Below are positions 26,975 to 59,828 of a DNA stretch of 64,000 bases, one piece after another; within the stretch, counting starts at the first letter, position 1; each line of letters starts with the position of its first letter. Made by a program: the position numbers and the translations under genes. The DNA lies in assembly GCF_014805625.2 (NCBI RefSeq), contig NW_023998417.1, positions 5,543,722 through 5,607,721 on the forward strand. Reading direction: 5' to 3'. The DNA is from Glossina fuscipes (lineage: Eukaryota > Arthropoda > Insecta > Diptera > Glossinidae). The notes under the pieces are model-generated. The model saw only the letters and a program-made list of their open reading frames with translations, made no database searches and had not been told where the DNA came from.

Positions 26975-27017
<43 letters not shown>

Positions 27018-30000
27018 AACAAACAAACACACACAATTAAATTTAAAACATTTAATGATTCGTCGTAAGTTTCTTAAAGAAAAATTCCATTAGTTCACTG
27101 ACATGCAAACATTAAATTAACTCTAAGATTATAACGAATTTTAATGCAAAACTATACACAATCACGCATACGCACGTATAAACATATACAACTACACATA
27201 TATAGATATATATGTATATACAAATTGTTGTATGTGGTGCATGACTGTATACATGCAATTTTCTTTCTTTCTTTCTTTCTTTTTTTTTTTTTTTTTTGCT
27301 TCTTTTTCCAAAATCAAGGACTTTTCATTTTTCTCGTTAACGTTTTCAAGCACTTTATACGATTTTTACTTTATTACATATTAATTAATAAAATATATTT
27401 ATTATTATTTTCTTTTGATGGCAACTATATGTAGAATTTTAAGCCTGAGAGATATATATACAAAAATTTTCTTGTTTTAATCCAAGTGTGCAAATGTATT
27501 GGTGGTGAAGTGTGCTGCTACGCGGCCCGTTGCAATGCAACCACAGACACGAAACAATCGATTCGAGGCGAAACTGTAAAATGATAATCAGCAAATAAGT
27601 AAAGCAAACTATTAGGCGCATTCACAAAAAGAGCTTTTTGCATTTTTACTAAGGAAAAAATAAACGACACCTGCTACTGCATTTCACCGTTATCGCGCGT
27701 GAAGTTGAGATAGTCACACATAACTTATACCGGTCTTTTCTCAATTTAATTTATCATAAAGATAAAAAGAGACAAACACTTAATTAAGAAGTGAATGCAT
27801 TACAACGCGAAGATGTGATAAGTGGAAAAAGGCTGGCAATACTATTTAATAAAATTTACATATTATCGCATATTTTCCTCTTTGAAAATAACGGCAAATT
27901 TATTTATTTACTACCTTTGGAAGACCGTTTAGTGAATGCTTAAACCGATTCATGTATTAAGAAGAGGCAAGAAAAAAATTTGTAATCATCTTGAACCGAA
28001 TATCCTTATTCTTACAGTGTCCGCATTCTTACGATAAAATCTTCATAAATTGACACAAAGTATACCGTATTTTACGTGCTTGCCTTTTCTTTTTTTTTTT
28101 TTGAATGAAAGAGAAAAACATTTATTTCATATATTTTTCTCAGCTTTTGCAACGTTAAAGGCAATATATCTTGGATTAAAAGAAGAAAATTTTGATATAT
28201 CATAATGTCACACATAGGTCCCCAATTTCAGTGAAAGATAATTTTTCAAAAAAAAAAAAAAAAAGGGGTTAAAGAATTGTTTGCTTTCTTTAGTCCTTTG
28301 CATTTGATTACGTGTTTCTGCTAATAAATCTTTCCGATTTTGATGGCATGTCTGATTTCAACCGCTTGTGAAATCTTTTTAAATACTGTAAATTAACTCT
28401 TCACTAATACCTTCCGCAGATGCAAACCCATTTTCATCATAACACATAAAGCATTTTTCATTCAATCTTTTACAACTTGCTAAAAGCAAGCTAAGGATAA
28501 TTTGGAGGAAAGTTTAAAAAAGCTTCTGTATTGTGTTAACAGAAAGAAAGCAAACAAACGTTCAACTGAAATATATTTACAAAGATATATTTACAGTCAC
28601 ATATTTACTCGAGTTTATTTACAGGGGTGTGTTTACGGTGCTTCACTTATGATGGTTGCTTACAAAAATTCATTACATATATGAAAATTTATTTCCGGAT
28701 AACTGAATCGATGATTTTAACCTCTTTTTAAGCACATATGATTCGAAAAGAGGTTTTCAACCTTCGCTTGAACTTTGTTTATTTAAACGATGTGAAATGT
28801 TACCTCAAGTCTATAATCCCAGATGTGTTGCTTTTGGAAACCCGATTATCTATTTTAGATTTGCAAGCTCAAAAGATTTGTAGCAAAAATTCATTTCATT
28901 CCTTTTCAAGTTTGCTTTTGGTTAAAATATATAAAGCGTAGTACACTCGTTCCTTTCCGCTATAAACAATTCATGAGAAATTCTTATTTTTCCGCTTATG
29001 CTAATGGTAATGCTGATTTCAAAAGAAATTGATCATTTACGTTTTCCATTTTTATAAAGAACACTGCTCATATTAATCTTATTTCGTTTTAAAGTTATGT
29101 AAACGCTCGAAATTAGTTAATTTAAAAATACTACTATCGTTCGTACTATGCGCTCTTTGATATTTTATGCAACTCTGTGCCCTTTCTCTTTGAAAAAAAA
29201 TATTTTACGGTTTTCACTCATACTGGCAATGATGGAAATTGCCATCAGCTGCTATTAACAGTTTCAGTTACTTGGGTTCTTTTCTGCTGTTATTTCGACT
29301 CAATTTATGCTGTAAACAATTTTAATTCATTTTTCTTTTCACGACAAATTCAAGAGATTATTTTATTTTAAGGATAAATTTTCAAACGTAAGTCTTTTTA
29401 CGAGATATTCGAGTAAAATTTTATTGATATTAATTGTCATAAAAACAATAATAAAAGCGAAGAACTGTTAACAAAAACAATAAGAACGGTTGCCAGGACA
29501 CAACGTTAAATCGACAACAAATATGCAATCATAGTTGTATGCGCAAAGCTTTCGGTTGATATCCTTCCGGTACGTCCCCATCGAACCAACAAAGAAAAGA
29601 GCAAAAAAAAAAAGAAAAAAAAGGATTGAAAAACTTCAATCAAATAAAGAAAAATTTTGTAATTATGATATAAAAGTGATACTTTTAATGTGAAGTGTGC
29701 AATGTGCCTTTTAAAACATCGAAACTATTCAATGTAAAAATTTTTCTTATGATAAATAATTAAACGGATAATTTGCAATCGATTGATGCGAAGTAAGTTC
29801 TAGTAAATTTCCACTAGAAATGCCTAAAAGAAAATTGCGTTTTAAACAATTTACATCGTTAACACGTCGTCCTTCCATTGTACCAACGAAGTCCAAATAA
29901 TTAGAAGCAGATATTGAAAAATAATGTAATTACAAGATGTACACAAATATAGATGGAAACGTCCCCGTGAAGGTTTTGAAAGGGAATAATACAAGAAACA

Positions 30001-31523
30001 ATTCTCCGCTTAACTAAAAGTCATACTTTTGAAGGGCAGATGTGAATGAAATCAACGAAGGTGAGATCATGCCATGGTTAGATTTTTTGCTTCACATTAA
30101 GCAAGAGTCTCTAAGAGTTTTAACAACTCCACATGTACAGTTTGGCAAGGAGTAGAGGTGTTTGTATAAAACGGCAAATATTTTCTTAAAAATATAAATG
30201 AATTGTGTGGTCCTAGGAGAGTTTTCATTTAACTATCTCGCCTACTCATGTCATTATTCAATCATGCCTAATATAATTAATAAGCTACAGAGCTTTTAAA
30301 GCAATAGATGAGGAGAGGACTTCAAGAAGATGGGAAACAAAACATGGCTTATCATCAAATCGATGAATTTGTGAAACTTCAGATTTTGGATTACTTCAGA
30401 TGCAGAAGTAATCAAGGCTCTGTCTACCATCAATGAACGAAGTAATTTTGAAATAGCATGAATTTAAGCAAAAATGCCTCTGAAGGCATACGCAGTTTTA
30501 TTAATCGCTTTACTACTTGCAAAGCGATCCATATGGGTGATCTTGCGAATCTTTTCAGCGGATAACGGAAGAATTAAGAACACCACAATACTAGAAAATT
30601 GTGCATAAATCCTTTAACAAATTGTAGACTTTGGGAAATCGGAAAGTTGAGTCGCTGAGTTGATATAGAGTGTAATTTTTCTTAAATCATTGTTTTTGTT
30701 TATATTTGTAGGCAAAGGGAAACGCTGGAAAGCGTAGTTAATTTAAAGAATTGCACACCGAGAATTGTAATTGGAACATTAGAACACATGTATATATCTC
30801 TTATATATCAGTGGCAAGAATACATTTTCGTATCTGTATACATCTGTCTGCTTTCTATGATGTGGTAACTATGTGTAAATAATTGCAAATGAAAATGAAC
30901 ATATTAATAACATCTAGAAGGATATATATAGGAGGATATATATATTGACAGGCAATACTTTGTAATGGTTTCAATGTAATTATAGAGGAGAAAGAACACT
31001 TATTGGAAAAACAAGCTGAAAATGTATGAAAAATAATCGCTCAACTTCTTACTGAACGTTAACGAAGCAATTAAAAAGTTTCAGTATAAAAAAGAAAGTC
31101 TATAAAAAGCTGATTAAACGGTATTATGATCAAACGTCAACTTTTAATGAGAATTCTCATAACGAAATAAATGATTTTTATCTCGCAAGCGATAATAAAC
31201 AACTTTTTTTTTTTACATCTTGCTCTAAGAGACAAAAAAAAAATTAAGTTAAAATTAAAATTGTTTTTAGAAAAGTAAAAAATTTTCTATAAAGTAACTA
31301 CGATTGCATATTACATTCGTAAACATTCGTTCGTATAAATACATTCATGCGAGATATATAAATCCACCCTGCAGCATTGATACAACACCTGTGTCGACTT
31401 CGTAAGGAAGGAACATGTACATGGGGGCTGAAATTGTTAAGGTGTAAAGTGTATTTGGTCTTAGTTAATTTGTTTTTTATTTCCATTTTTTGTTTTTGTT
31501 AGTTTAGTTGATTTCATACCTTA

Positions 31524-32447
31524 GGGTGACCAGAAGTTGTGCTAGCACATAAAAAGCGCGCAAGAAAAGAAAAAAGAAATTGGGTCTACATTTGTATTAT
31601 CTCTTAAGTCATCATGCGCTTTCATTAATTCATACTTTATATAACCACCTGTGTGACCAAAACCTCCACAACCTCCAACTTAGATTTCCAAAGCTCAGTA
31701 AGCTGGCTATCGGAGATCCCTCATCCTCACGAATAGCGATATCGGTTTGGCTATATACCATGCTAGTTCTTTCATTTCTCATTTAAATGATTAAAAAAAA
31801 AAAAAATTACAGATGTGGTGTAAAATATCCTCTCATCACTGGCGTCACATAAGTGTGAAAATCGACTGACACGTTAGAGCATGGTCTCGCGCATAAATTA
31901 TCATACATAATATTGTTTTTACAGCCTTGTATAGTCACACATGCAAAATCCTAACAACACAATGCCTCCAATCCAACATATACAACTTGTATATCTAATG
32001 AACGAATCTTCGGCTTATATCGCAATCAAAAATCATATCGTACATAGGCTAATGATTTCATTCACACAAACACATTCGAAGCGAGTCGCGGAAAAGTCTA
32101 AAGTTTCATGAAAGAATTGCCGATGACCAATGGATTTTCTCCAAAGTGTTTCTTAAGCCGTATGATGAAAAGCTCATAACGCTGCTTCACTTTTGTTCAT
32201 TTTTCTTTATTCACCATTGAATTTTATATAAATCAGTAAAGGCGTGTATGTGTTTGTAGATCAAAATTAGTCAAATAATAATTTAAATGCAATTATTCGA
32301 CCTAACCACTGACATCAGCTTTAAAGTAAACACGTTAATGGAAGGAAAATCGATAGTCTCTTGTTTTTTTTTTTTTTTTTTTATACACAAAGCAAAGTCA
32401 AGCAAATAGGACGCCCAGTTGCGATTAAGGTATACATCTGGTCACTC
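31524..32447. mobile_element. Candidate non-autonomous DNA transposon with 14-bp TIRs and TA target sites
   Basis: The left end GGGTGACCAGAAGT (31524-31537) and the reverse complement of the right end GAGTGACCAGATGT (32434-32447) match at 12 of 14 bases, and both are flanked externally by TA. The 924-bp interior has no transposase-like frame, so a Tc1/mariner-style non-autonomous copy is the simplest reading. Chance pairing of two short motifs is not excluded. Confidence 0.4.
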
Positions 32448-35400
32448 TATTTATACTGAACGTATACATATACATATATATATATATATACGATATGTTA
32501 TTTTCATAATATCGCGTATACCAACGACATCAGCAACTGTCGTTTGCCTATTACTATGTGCAAGTGCCAGGTGTAAAAGACGAAAAAAACAAACAAAAAA
32601 AAAACAAAAAAGGAAAACATGTAACCAATAAATAATAAAAAAAAAAAAACAAAAAACAAGTGAACAAAATTTTAAAAAAAACTGTAGACAAATTCCCTTT
32701 ATTAGCTTTAAGGTTTGTGTGCACTCAGGCTTAGAGCAGAACACACGGTGGGTTATTTTTGCGCATCAATGAATTTCTAAGTTGCACGCATACCTGCAAC
32801 CGCATGTATATTAGCCAGAGGTTTCTAAACGTTGTCGGGCAACGCAAATTATTCTTAGGGATGAACTTTAAACTTCAAGCTGTGACGATGAATGAAAAAG
32901 TATTCATAGTTCAGAGATTTTTCAGTTAAAAGTGGAAAAATGATTTCCCAAAAAGAGGAGAGGAGTGGCGCCAGTGCAAAGATTGGAAAATCCTGATATA
33001 GATAAATTGTACTTTAGTAGAAATGCTTTTCATTGTTTACATAATTTCCATATATCCTCCTCTGCATGCGGACGCACTTTGTTATTTTCGGAGTACGGCG
33101 AGCGGACATATCAACACTTTTTTGGAAAGCCTCGCAAAAGCAAATAATTGCCATTGCGAGGATATTAGATGGGGAAAAGAAATTCTTCTCCAAGTTGTTG
33201 AACAAAAAAAAGAAGAAAAGGTTTTCTCAAAGTTGTTGACTTCCGACGGTGTTTGCTCGTTGCTTGTTGTTATGCTGCATTAACAGGATAGTTTATAAAT
33301 ATTATTGTGAACATATATATAAGTGATGAAAACACAATTCTTCAGTTGATTTTTTTTTTCTTTCTTGCTCCGCACTTCCACATCCATCGTGGCCTTATAA
33401 GATTGCAAGTTTTTTGATTATAACTGCAAAAGAGCATTCCTCCAATTGCTCAAAGAAACTTCTATAAAAAGAAAGAAAGAGAAAGAGAGAGAAAGAAGTC
33501 TGACGTAGAAAAACATGTTCATCTCAAACACTTTAAATTAATAATTAAAGTTTGTAAAATAAATTAAAATAAATTATGACCGCATCACTTAAATGAATGC
33601 CGTCTCTTAAATGGATCTGAGTAATATTTCCGCGAATTTATTTGTAGCAGTTTTTCGCTATTGCATGCATAGACTGCTTATACAGGCGTCTTTCTGTCGA
33701 ACTTTTAGCAGTGACTCTACCGAACTATGTTTGTACTGATTTTCGAATAGCTATCTGTGACGTAGATTGTCAGCTGTAACTTTTTTCAGGTGGTCCTCAA
33801 CCATTTTAATACTAATAATAATGCGTAGACATTCAAATTTCTATATTCAATCTTAACGATAGGAGGTAAAGTTTAAACAACAGATGACAGATGGACGGAT
33901 ATGGCGGAAAATACTCAGGATTTTATTCTTATCAAAAATTTGCATTTCTTGAAAGACAATGAAACAAGATCGACCACACTTTCACTCCTCATCACTCCCC
34001 CTATGATCTATAGCTTGTCGCTTTTCTATTACGCAGTCATTGATATAAATAATAAAAAGAAGGAGATTTTACTTGCGATTTAGTAACTAATGTATAGCGC
34101 AAGTCCTTTCACTTTAGCACGTTTACTATCGTCTCGAAAACATTTTAAAAATGTCTGCATCGTACATTTTCCACTACATACGTAAGTGTAATATATGTGT
34201 ATAATGAACAATGTAACAATGTTGAATATAAAGCCGCCCACTTATTGGCATATATATACATATATATATATGCAAGTGATTGACTTTTAAATGTTTTCTG
34301 TAAATGTAATAAACAGTTAACTTGCAACAAGCATTCGCTGACAATTATTGTTTAGTAACAGTCGCATAAATAATTTCTTCTCCTTGCTGCACATAAGCAT
34401 AACTCAACAATCCTCTCTACAATCCTTTATTTGCCTATACATTTATGACAATGCGATCTATGCAAAATGTTTGCGAAAATGAAAGCAAACACAACCAGCT
34501 TCGACCAGCCTACGCATTATGTACAGTGTCAAGCAGTTGCTTTCAAGCAAAAATGCTTGATGAAATGGGAGAAAAGAAAGAGAGGAAAAGGAAAACAATT
34601 TTGATTTATTTGATCAATAAATAATTCAGGATATTTTACTATGGCAGCCAAATCTCTTGCATTAACTTGCTAAGATATTTGAAAGCAAATGTTTCACATT
34701 TCACTTAGCTTAGCTTAAGCTCTAACAACAACTAATTATTGATAGGTTAGTTGTGCGTGTGCAATACTGTAATAATTATAACCGTTTTAAGTGTTAAAAT
34801 AATTTTTAATTTATTTATAAATAAATAATGAGTTCGCTTGGTTGAATGTGTGCGATTTTTTTGAAACTAAAAAGCCCCCCCCCTCCCAAAAAAAAAAAAA
34901 ATAAATAAAAAAGACGCGATGCAAGTGATTAAGTGGTGTTTCCAATGAAAAGCATTTAATAATTTTTTTTTTGGCGGTAAGAAGAAGACAATTACAGCCA
35001 AGTGTACGGTTCCTTTGAACGCTAAAAATACTTTTGCTCCCCTCTGCCCTCTGCCCTCTTGCCGGTATCGCTGCTAAATATTCCTTTACGGTGAGAGACA
35101 AGTCCTTGATTAAATATTAGTTGGGAAGAAAAAGGGATATGCAAATCAATTAGCTTGTATTCATACACAGTATGCGATAGTGGCATATAATCTCTGATAT
35201 ATATACACGCATACACATACGCATACACAGATACACATATTTACATATATATACATTTTCAGTTTGTAGTCAATCATGATAGTCTTAAGCTTTATTTAAC
35301 ATTTCACCCACCTTTCCCTTACGTATTAAATGAAGCGCTGAGTGATGATTTCTCTTATTTACTATCAAAAACTGCCCAAAGCTACTAAGGATTGTTTACA

Positions 35401-35589
35401 AATGTGCGTGTTCCTAATAGCACTTTTTCTTTTCCCTTTTTTTCTTTTTTTAACACTAAATCAAAAGTAAGCTAATATGCATTTATAGATGTAGTGAAGA
35501 CCGGAAGAGATTAATTAATGACTTATTAATTTTTGCTGAACACAAAGTTTACAATATTTTCCGGAATTTTAGACTTAAACTATCATATC

Positions 35590-36170
35590 ACTATATAACA
35601 AAAATAGCTAAAGAAGTTTAACTGCACTTCTCGGCAGGCAGTGCATTGCCCTTTGAGTGAAGCTTAAACCGGTCACGACCAAATCTTCTATGCCCATCGC
35701 TGTGATTCTAAAAAAAAAAAAGGAAAAGAACTAAATTCTCATACTCTCCCTAATATTGAATGGATGCGGCTGATTGTTTCTATCCTCAGAACACAGGGGG
35801 CAAATTTATATAGTGTATGACGTGTTGCACTTTCTGAGTAAAAAAGCAAAAAACACAGAAAGCAAAGGCTTTCACACTTTATGACGCGTAGACTTGTGGG
35901 CGTTGCAGACGTGTCCTTTGAAAAATTTAACTCATTTTTAGGCGATATCTTCATTTTGGCGAACGGAAGAATGTTTACCACAGACACTACATACTAGTCC
36001 AGATGGACAGATGGACATGCTTAAGTGCATTGCGAATTTAAAACAAACCAAGAATTTTAAATTCACTTTATAGAGTTTTTGAGGCTTGCTTCTGTGCGTT
36101 ATAAGAGTTTTGCAAAAAAAAAAAGAAAATGAAACAATGAACGAGTAGGCGTGGTCATTCTGTATCTATT
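35590..36170 (-). repeat. Dispersed intronic repeat, family A, inverted copy
   Basis: Reads on the minus strand with TTTTTCAAAGGACACGTCTG near 35920, matching TTTTCAAAGGACACGCC in the plus-strand copy near 39874. It also carries the inverted GTCCATCTGTCCATCT motif near 36000. Ends not resolved. Confidence 0.45.
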
Positions 36171-37080
36171 GCAGTTTATGAGCAGTGATGAGCATAAAAC
36201 CAATTTTTACTTGTTTGTGCAAAATAGAAGTGTACTCACTTTTTGCAGTACTGTAGACGGTCGTGCCTTTCAACCGATTTTCAATGCCAAGAAATTCTAA
36301 TGTTTCTTCTTCCCCACAGACGGACTTTGTAGAGTCTCTGAAGCTTCTTTCTAAGCCTTGCAAACGTATCGACAAAATGAATATACCGGATACCTCAATA
36401 AATATACAAATATAGCAGAAATCATAGTTAAGAGAAAATAGAAGACTTCTCAAGAAATCGTACAAAACGTTTGAATTACTATATATATATATATATATAT
36501 ATATAGATCGACATATGTATTTAATGCTAGAAAACATGTGTACAACAAATTTGTTCAGAATTGACAACAGATTTCATCCTCGACACGGTTCAATTTTGTG
36601 ATAACAGACTGGAAGACTAATTTACACTTGCTTACCATCTTGCTTCCAGCCTAAAGACATTTGTAATCTGTTTAAAGGCTCCGAACATTTCCAAATTTTT
36701 CAAATAAAACGATTCGAGTTTAGCTTACGTCACGAACACGTGAATCGTGGGGAATCTCTTGATCACCTTTCCTTTGTCTTATGTTGTTTTAGTAGCAGTA
36801 TTTCGGACCAAATTGACCAAGAAAAAAAAATGCATTGAGATCGGTATGCACACCCCATTCTTAATTCCCATCATTCATATTTACGAGCAAACCAACTTAA
36901 TAAACTTAATAAATATTGTAAAGTATTTTGATAATTGCGTGGGAATTAGTTGGAATTTTTGTTTTACTTTCAGGTCACACTAGGAGGTATTGATATCAGA
37001 TCTTAATCCAATACTTCATATAGAAAAGGAAATTAATAAATTTGTGCCCCATATTTTTCGCCTTTCACGTTTGCCTCCAA

Positions 37081-37257
37081 TATTATTATTGTTATTATTA
37101 ATTTAGCCAAAGAGTAAATTCTAAGATTGAAGTCTTAAAAAAGCACTAGCATCGTTTAAGACGCTACCTATTTGACTTTATTGAAAGCCAACTCTACCGC
37201 ACGTGAGATGTGAATCCACGACCACTCGGCCCTTGAGACGAATGTTGCCTCGAGTAA
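37081..37257 (-). mobile_element. tRNA-derived SINE-like copy with (AAT)n tail
   Basis: Read on the minus strand it has a tRNA-like head (GGGCCGAGTGG, A-box-like, then a mutated B box GGATTCACATC), a body ending in TCTTAAGAC..., and an (AAT)n-type tail. It shares the stretch CTCTACCGCAC and the motif AAGCACTAGCATC with the copy at 44836-45030. A CT microsatellite abuts its head. Confidence 0.6.
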
Positions 37258-37260
37258 TTA

Positions 37261-37414
37261 TCTCTCTCTCTCTCTCTCTCCATTTTTCTCTCACTCTCTA
37301 TCTCTATTTCTCTCTCACTCTCTATTTCTTTCACTTTCTCTGTCTGTCTGTCTCCCTCTCTCTATCTCTGTCTATCTATCTATCTATCTCCATTTTTCTC
37401 CCTTTCTCTGTCTA

Positions 37415-37493
<79 letters not shown>

Positions 37494-37524
37494 ATCTCTC
37501 TCTCTCTCTCTCGCTCTCTCTCTC
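37261..37524. repeat. (CT)n/(CTAT)n microsatellite block
   Basis: 264 nt of CT repeats interrupted by CTAT, TTCT and GTCT variants. The open frame across it is low-complexity Leu/Ser and not a gene. Confidence 0.95.
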
Positions 37525-37994
37525 TTTTTAAAGTCTTCAATTGAAAAGTAAATCAAAAAAAAAGTTCGCTTGCATTACATAAAGTATCGCAGTAGAAGGA
37601 TAAACATATTTTTATCATCAGTTTTAAAACTTTTTTCAATTTATTGTCGCAATATACCTAAAAATGTAAATTAAAGTCAATCTTTAGATTTTCAAAAATT
37701 TTGGCAATATAATCAATCAATGTTTCGCTATGCGTATTACATATCTATTATATATATGTGCTTTGAAATGGATGAAAGATAAGATGACTTTCGACCTGCA
37801 ATTTACTAAAACTTAGGAATTATTTGACGAACTTTGCGGTTGCTTAACAACGGTCTGTAAAGATAAATATATATATATATGACAAATACAATGAATATGT
37901 TCGCCTTTTGTATATAACCATATCCTTACACACATATAGATATACATATTAAGCGTCCTTAGTTACGCGTTTTCAAAGGTAGCTAGCATTGAAA

Positions 37995-38017
37995 GGGGGG
38001 GGGGGAGGGGGGGGGGG
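37995..38017 (+). repeat. G11-A-G11 run
   Basis: Eleven G, one A, eleven G on the Rfx sense strand, about 390 nt upstream of the first recognised Rfx exon. It can form a G-quadruplex in principle. Confidence 0.95.
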
Positions 38018-38408
38018 ATGTACCTGTAAAAGTCGTGCAATTGGAAGAATCAGGTTAAACTATAATAAATTAAAGAATACCAAACAGCATAAGCCTGAGA
38101 TAGCATAGCAACGCCCTTTAATGTTCCTTAGGTATGCAATGCAGGATACTTGATGAATGTATTCCAGCATAAGCAGCATAAGAAATTAATTGAAATATTA
38201 AAATAAGAGTTTGGCAAGAAAGCAATTTCACGAAAAGGTTTTCTCTTGACTTCAACAGCGCGAGACAGAGAGAGAGAGGGCGAGCGAGCAAGCGAGCAAG
38301 ACTGATGATTATCTATAGAAAAAATTCTTTCATTATAATCGCATAAAATTTTGTTTTTTTTTTTTTTTTTTTTCTAATATATTTTCTCAATTTTTTTTCT
38401 CATTGCAG

Positions 38409-38414
38409 ATGTGA
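38409..38414 (+). promoter_or_regulatory. Minimal start-stop upstream ORF (ATG TGA)
   Basis: The exon opens with ATG immediately followed by TGA. A second short uORF (ATG AAC AAA TAA) follows about 25 nt later. Start-stop elements can stall ribosomes and lower translation of the main frame (established knowledge); operation here is inferred. Confidence 0.45.
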
Positions 38415-38554
38415 TACTTTTTTTATTAATCAATAAAATGAACAAATAAACCACAAGTTGCCTTAATATTTATTAAATCGAAGACAAATCAAATTTTTAA
38501 AAATAAAATAATTTAACTAACTGGTATTGCGTACGCACAAATCGAAAATATATT
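38409..38554 (+). other. Rfx: Rfx 5' UTR portion of the first recognised exon
   Basis: A long pyrimidine tract ending TTTCTCATTGCAG at 38408 is a strong 3' splice site, so this exon probably follows one or more non-coding exons upstream that I cannot locate. The leader contains ATG-TGA at its first base and ATG AAC AAA TAA further on. An in-frame TAA at 38504-38506 with no AG before the ATG fixes 38555 as the start. Confidence 0.6.
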
Positions 38555-57523
<18,969 letters not shown>

Positions 57524-58198
57524 GAAATATTCTACACGTTTTACGATAATCATACACAACTCTGGGATAAATTTCATGACATATTTCTCGAATATCTTTT
57601 CAAATTGCGAGGACAAAGAATTTCAATTTCAAACTGAAAATTCGCTAAACTTCGACTGAAATGTGAAAATGCAAAGACGACGGATTGATGCATGCGCTTC
57701 TTGTAAATGTTTTATTAGAAAAAATTGTCTTTTTAACTGTAATTAATTTTCTTCATAAGTTCTTATAATTATGTATAAAATGCCATTATATGAAAACTAT
57801 AGTGTTAAGCCGTCCAAACACAATATGAAATGCTTGATGATGATAATGATAATGATGATGATGATGTTGATGATGATGAACTCTTCAAGCATTTCAACAT
57901 TATAAACAAACACTTGTCTAAATTAATTACATGTACAAGTATATATATATATATATGTACATATATATATATATATATATATATTGAATTGTATATAAAA
58001 ATCGTTTACAATTAATGTTATTCCCCGTCTATATCTATGTGTATATGTAGCATATGTTTAAAATTTGATTAAGTATTAACAAAATACTTGTCAATCAATC
58101 TTATATTACTTTTCGTGGATAATTGTTTTTTTTTTTTTTTTTTTTCTCAAAGAAAAAACAAAACAGTTTAATACGGTTTCAAAAAAGGGCGGGGCAAA

Positions 58199-58217
58199 AA
58201 TAAACGCATAAAATAAA
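58199..58217 (+). promoter_or_regulatory. Rfx: Candidate Rfx poly(A) signals
   Basis: Two AATAAA hexamers (58199-58204 and 58212-58217) about 680 nt after the stop codon, the first perfect ones I see downstream. The cleavage site is not visible. Confidence 0.4.
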
Positions 58218-58266
58218 TATCATAGACAAGTGCAAATGCTTACTTAATATGCATATTTATAAATGC

Positions 58267-58297
<31 letters not shown>

Positions 58298-59107
58298 AAT
58301 ATATATATGCGTTTCTTGTGCAAATACAACAAAAACAATGTAATACAAATGCAATTAAATGGAAAAAAAAACCAAAGAAAATATTTAACATAAACAAAAA
58401 CGTAAAATTATATAAACACACACACACACACACACAAAACATATTTACCTATCTATACATAACATATCTAAAATAGAGTAAATGCATGCTAAAATGTCAT
58501 CTCTGTATTTTGCCATACAACAACAATTCAATTATGTCATCTTCCTAAAATATTGTATGTGTAACTTAATGTGTAATAACAATAAGTTTTGTTTTAAATC
58601 TATCAGAACTAACTAATGTACGTACGTATATATGTGTATTCGTATTTTGTGTCTTTTTTTCTCATATATATATATATATATTGTAAGGTAAATTTAGTTT
58701 TGCATCATCACCTAGTCCTCCTAGTAGAAATATCTCATCAATTAACATCATTGCTCAACTAATAATACCTTTTTATGTGGAACAAAAAAAAAAAAAAAGC
58801 TCAATTTTTATTAAACAAAAAAAAAAAAAAAAAAAAACAAATTAAATTTCATTTCTACTCTAATTAAGTTTTACTAAAACATACATTTGCGCGCTAATAC
58901 ATTAAATGAATTAATTATAAACTAACAATTAGTTTATAAAATGAATGAATGATAATCAAATATGTGCCGGTATTACGTCATATCTTTTTGATTTTCACAA
59001 TCAGCCTGCGGCGGCTTAATCGCGACAGAATCTCTTTACTTTCTTTATTCCAATCGAAATATTTTAGAAAAAGCGTCGCGAATATTACGCCTCTATATGC
59101 ATCGTGT

Positions 59108-59144
<37 letters not shown>

Positions 59145-59828
59145 TTTTTTTCTTCTACATTTAATTGGATGCATACGTTATAAATCATTTATGTAGCGCA
59201 AAGGATATGTACATAATCTACCGAACGGAATCAATTAGCGCATAGAAAATGTCGTGTCTATGCGCAAGATTCATTTTTGATAATCATTATTATGTTTCTA
59301 TTTTACTAAACATATTTATTTATTTACTTACATAACATGAAAAAAATGGTAGTATAATAAGAAAGTTAACGTTATATAATATAAACTAATAATCTAATTA
59401 ATAATAAAACCCAAACAAAAATAGATAAAATTGATTCGTAACTTATTTGCATGGAAACAGCAGCGCAAGTATAACGAATAAACATAATTTCCAGAAACAA
59501 TATATATACGTGTATAGCTTTTGTAGACGTAGACAGACGTCTGGGATATTGTTTACGCCATGTCGACAAAAAAAAAATGGAAATTTTAACATAATCCTAA
59601 ATCGAAAAAGATGAAATTGCGATTTCGTCAATTTTATCATCTATAAAAAATAGAAAACAAATTTTTATTTTTTTTGTAATTTAAGTTTTTTATTTATATT
59701 TATATCGTATAAAAATGTATTATAATCAAGATGTAATAACAATAAAACAATTCCTTTTCTTAATAAAATACAAATTTAAAAATGAAGTTGTTTCACAATT
59801 CGTTTGCAAGCAAGCGTAAGTAAGTATT

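Larger units (their letters stand above)
16416..38408. other. Intergenic region between divergent syd-1 and Rfx
   Basis: About 22 kb between the distal syd-1 first exon (minus) and the first recognised Rfx exon (plus). It must contain the promoters and any upstream non-coding exons of both genes, but no core promoter could be fixed. Contents seen: dispersed repeats (18465-19215; 35590-36170), a tandem duplication (19673-19970), a TIR-bounded element (31524-32447), a SINE (37081-37257), GA, CT and CA tracts and a G-run (37995-38017). An unassigned GC-richer minus-strand open frame lies at 22650-22949. Other open frames are short and composed of low-complexity sequence. Confidence 0.6.

Noticed and set aside
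32965..33283. Overlapping 60- to 86-codon frames with balanced residues (possible transposase remnant)
   Set aside because: No recognisable motif, no splice sites that extend them, and frames on both strands are equally open.
37203..37544. 113-codon Leu/Ser-rich plus-strand frame
   Set aside because: Translation of a CT microsatellite joined to a SINE end.
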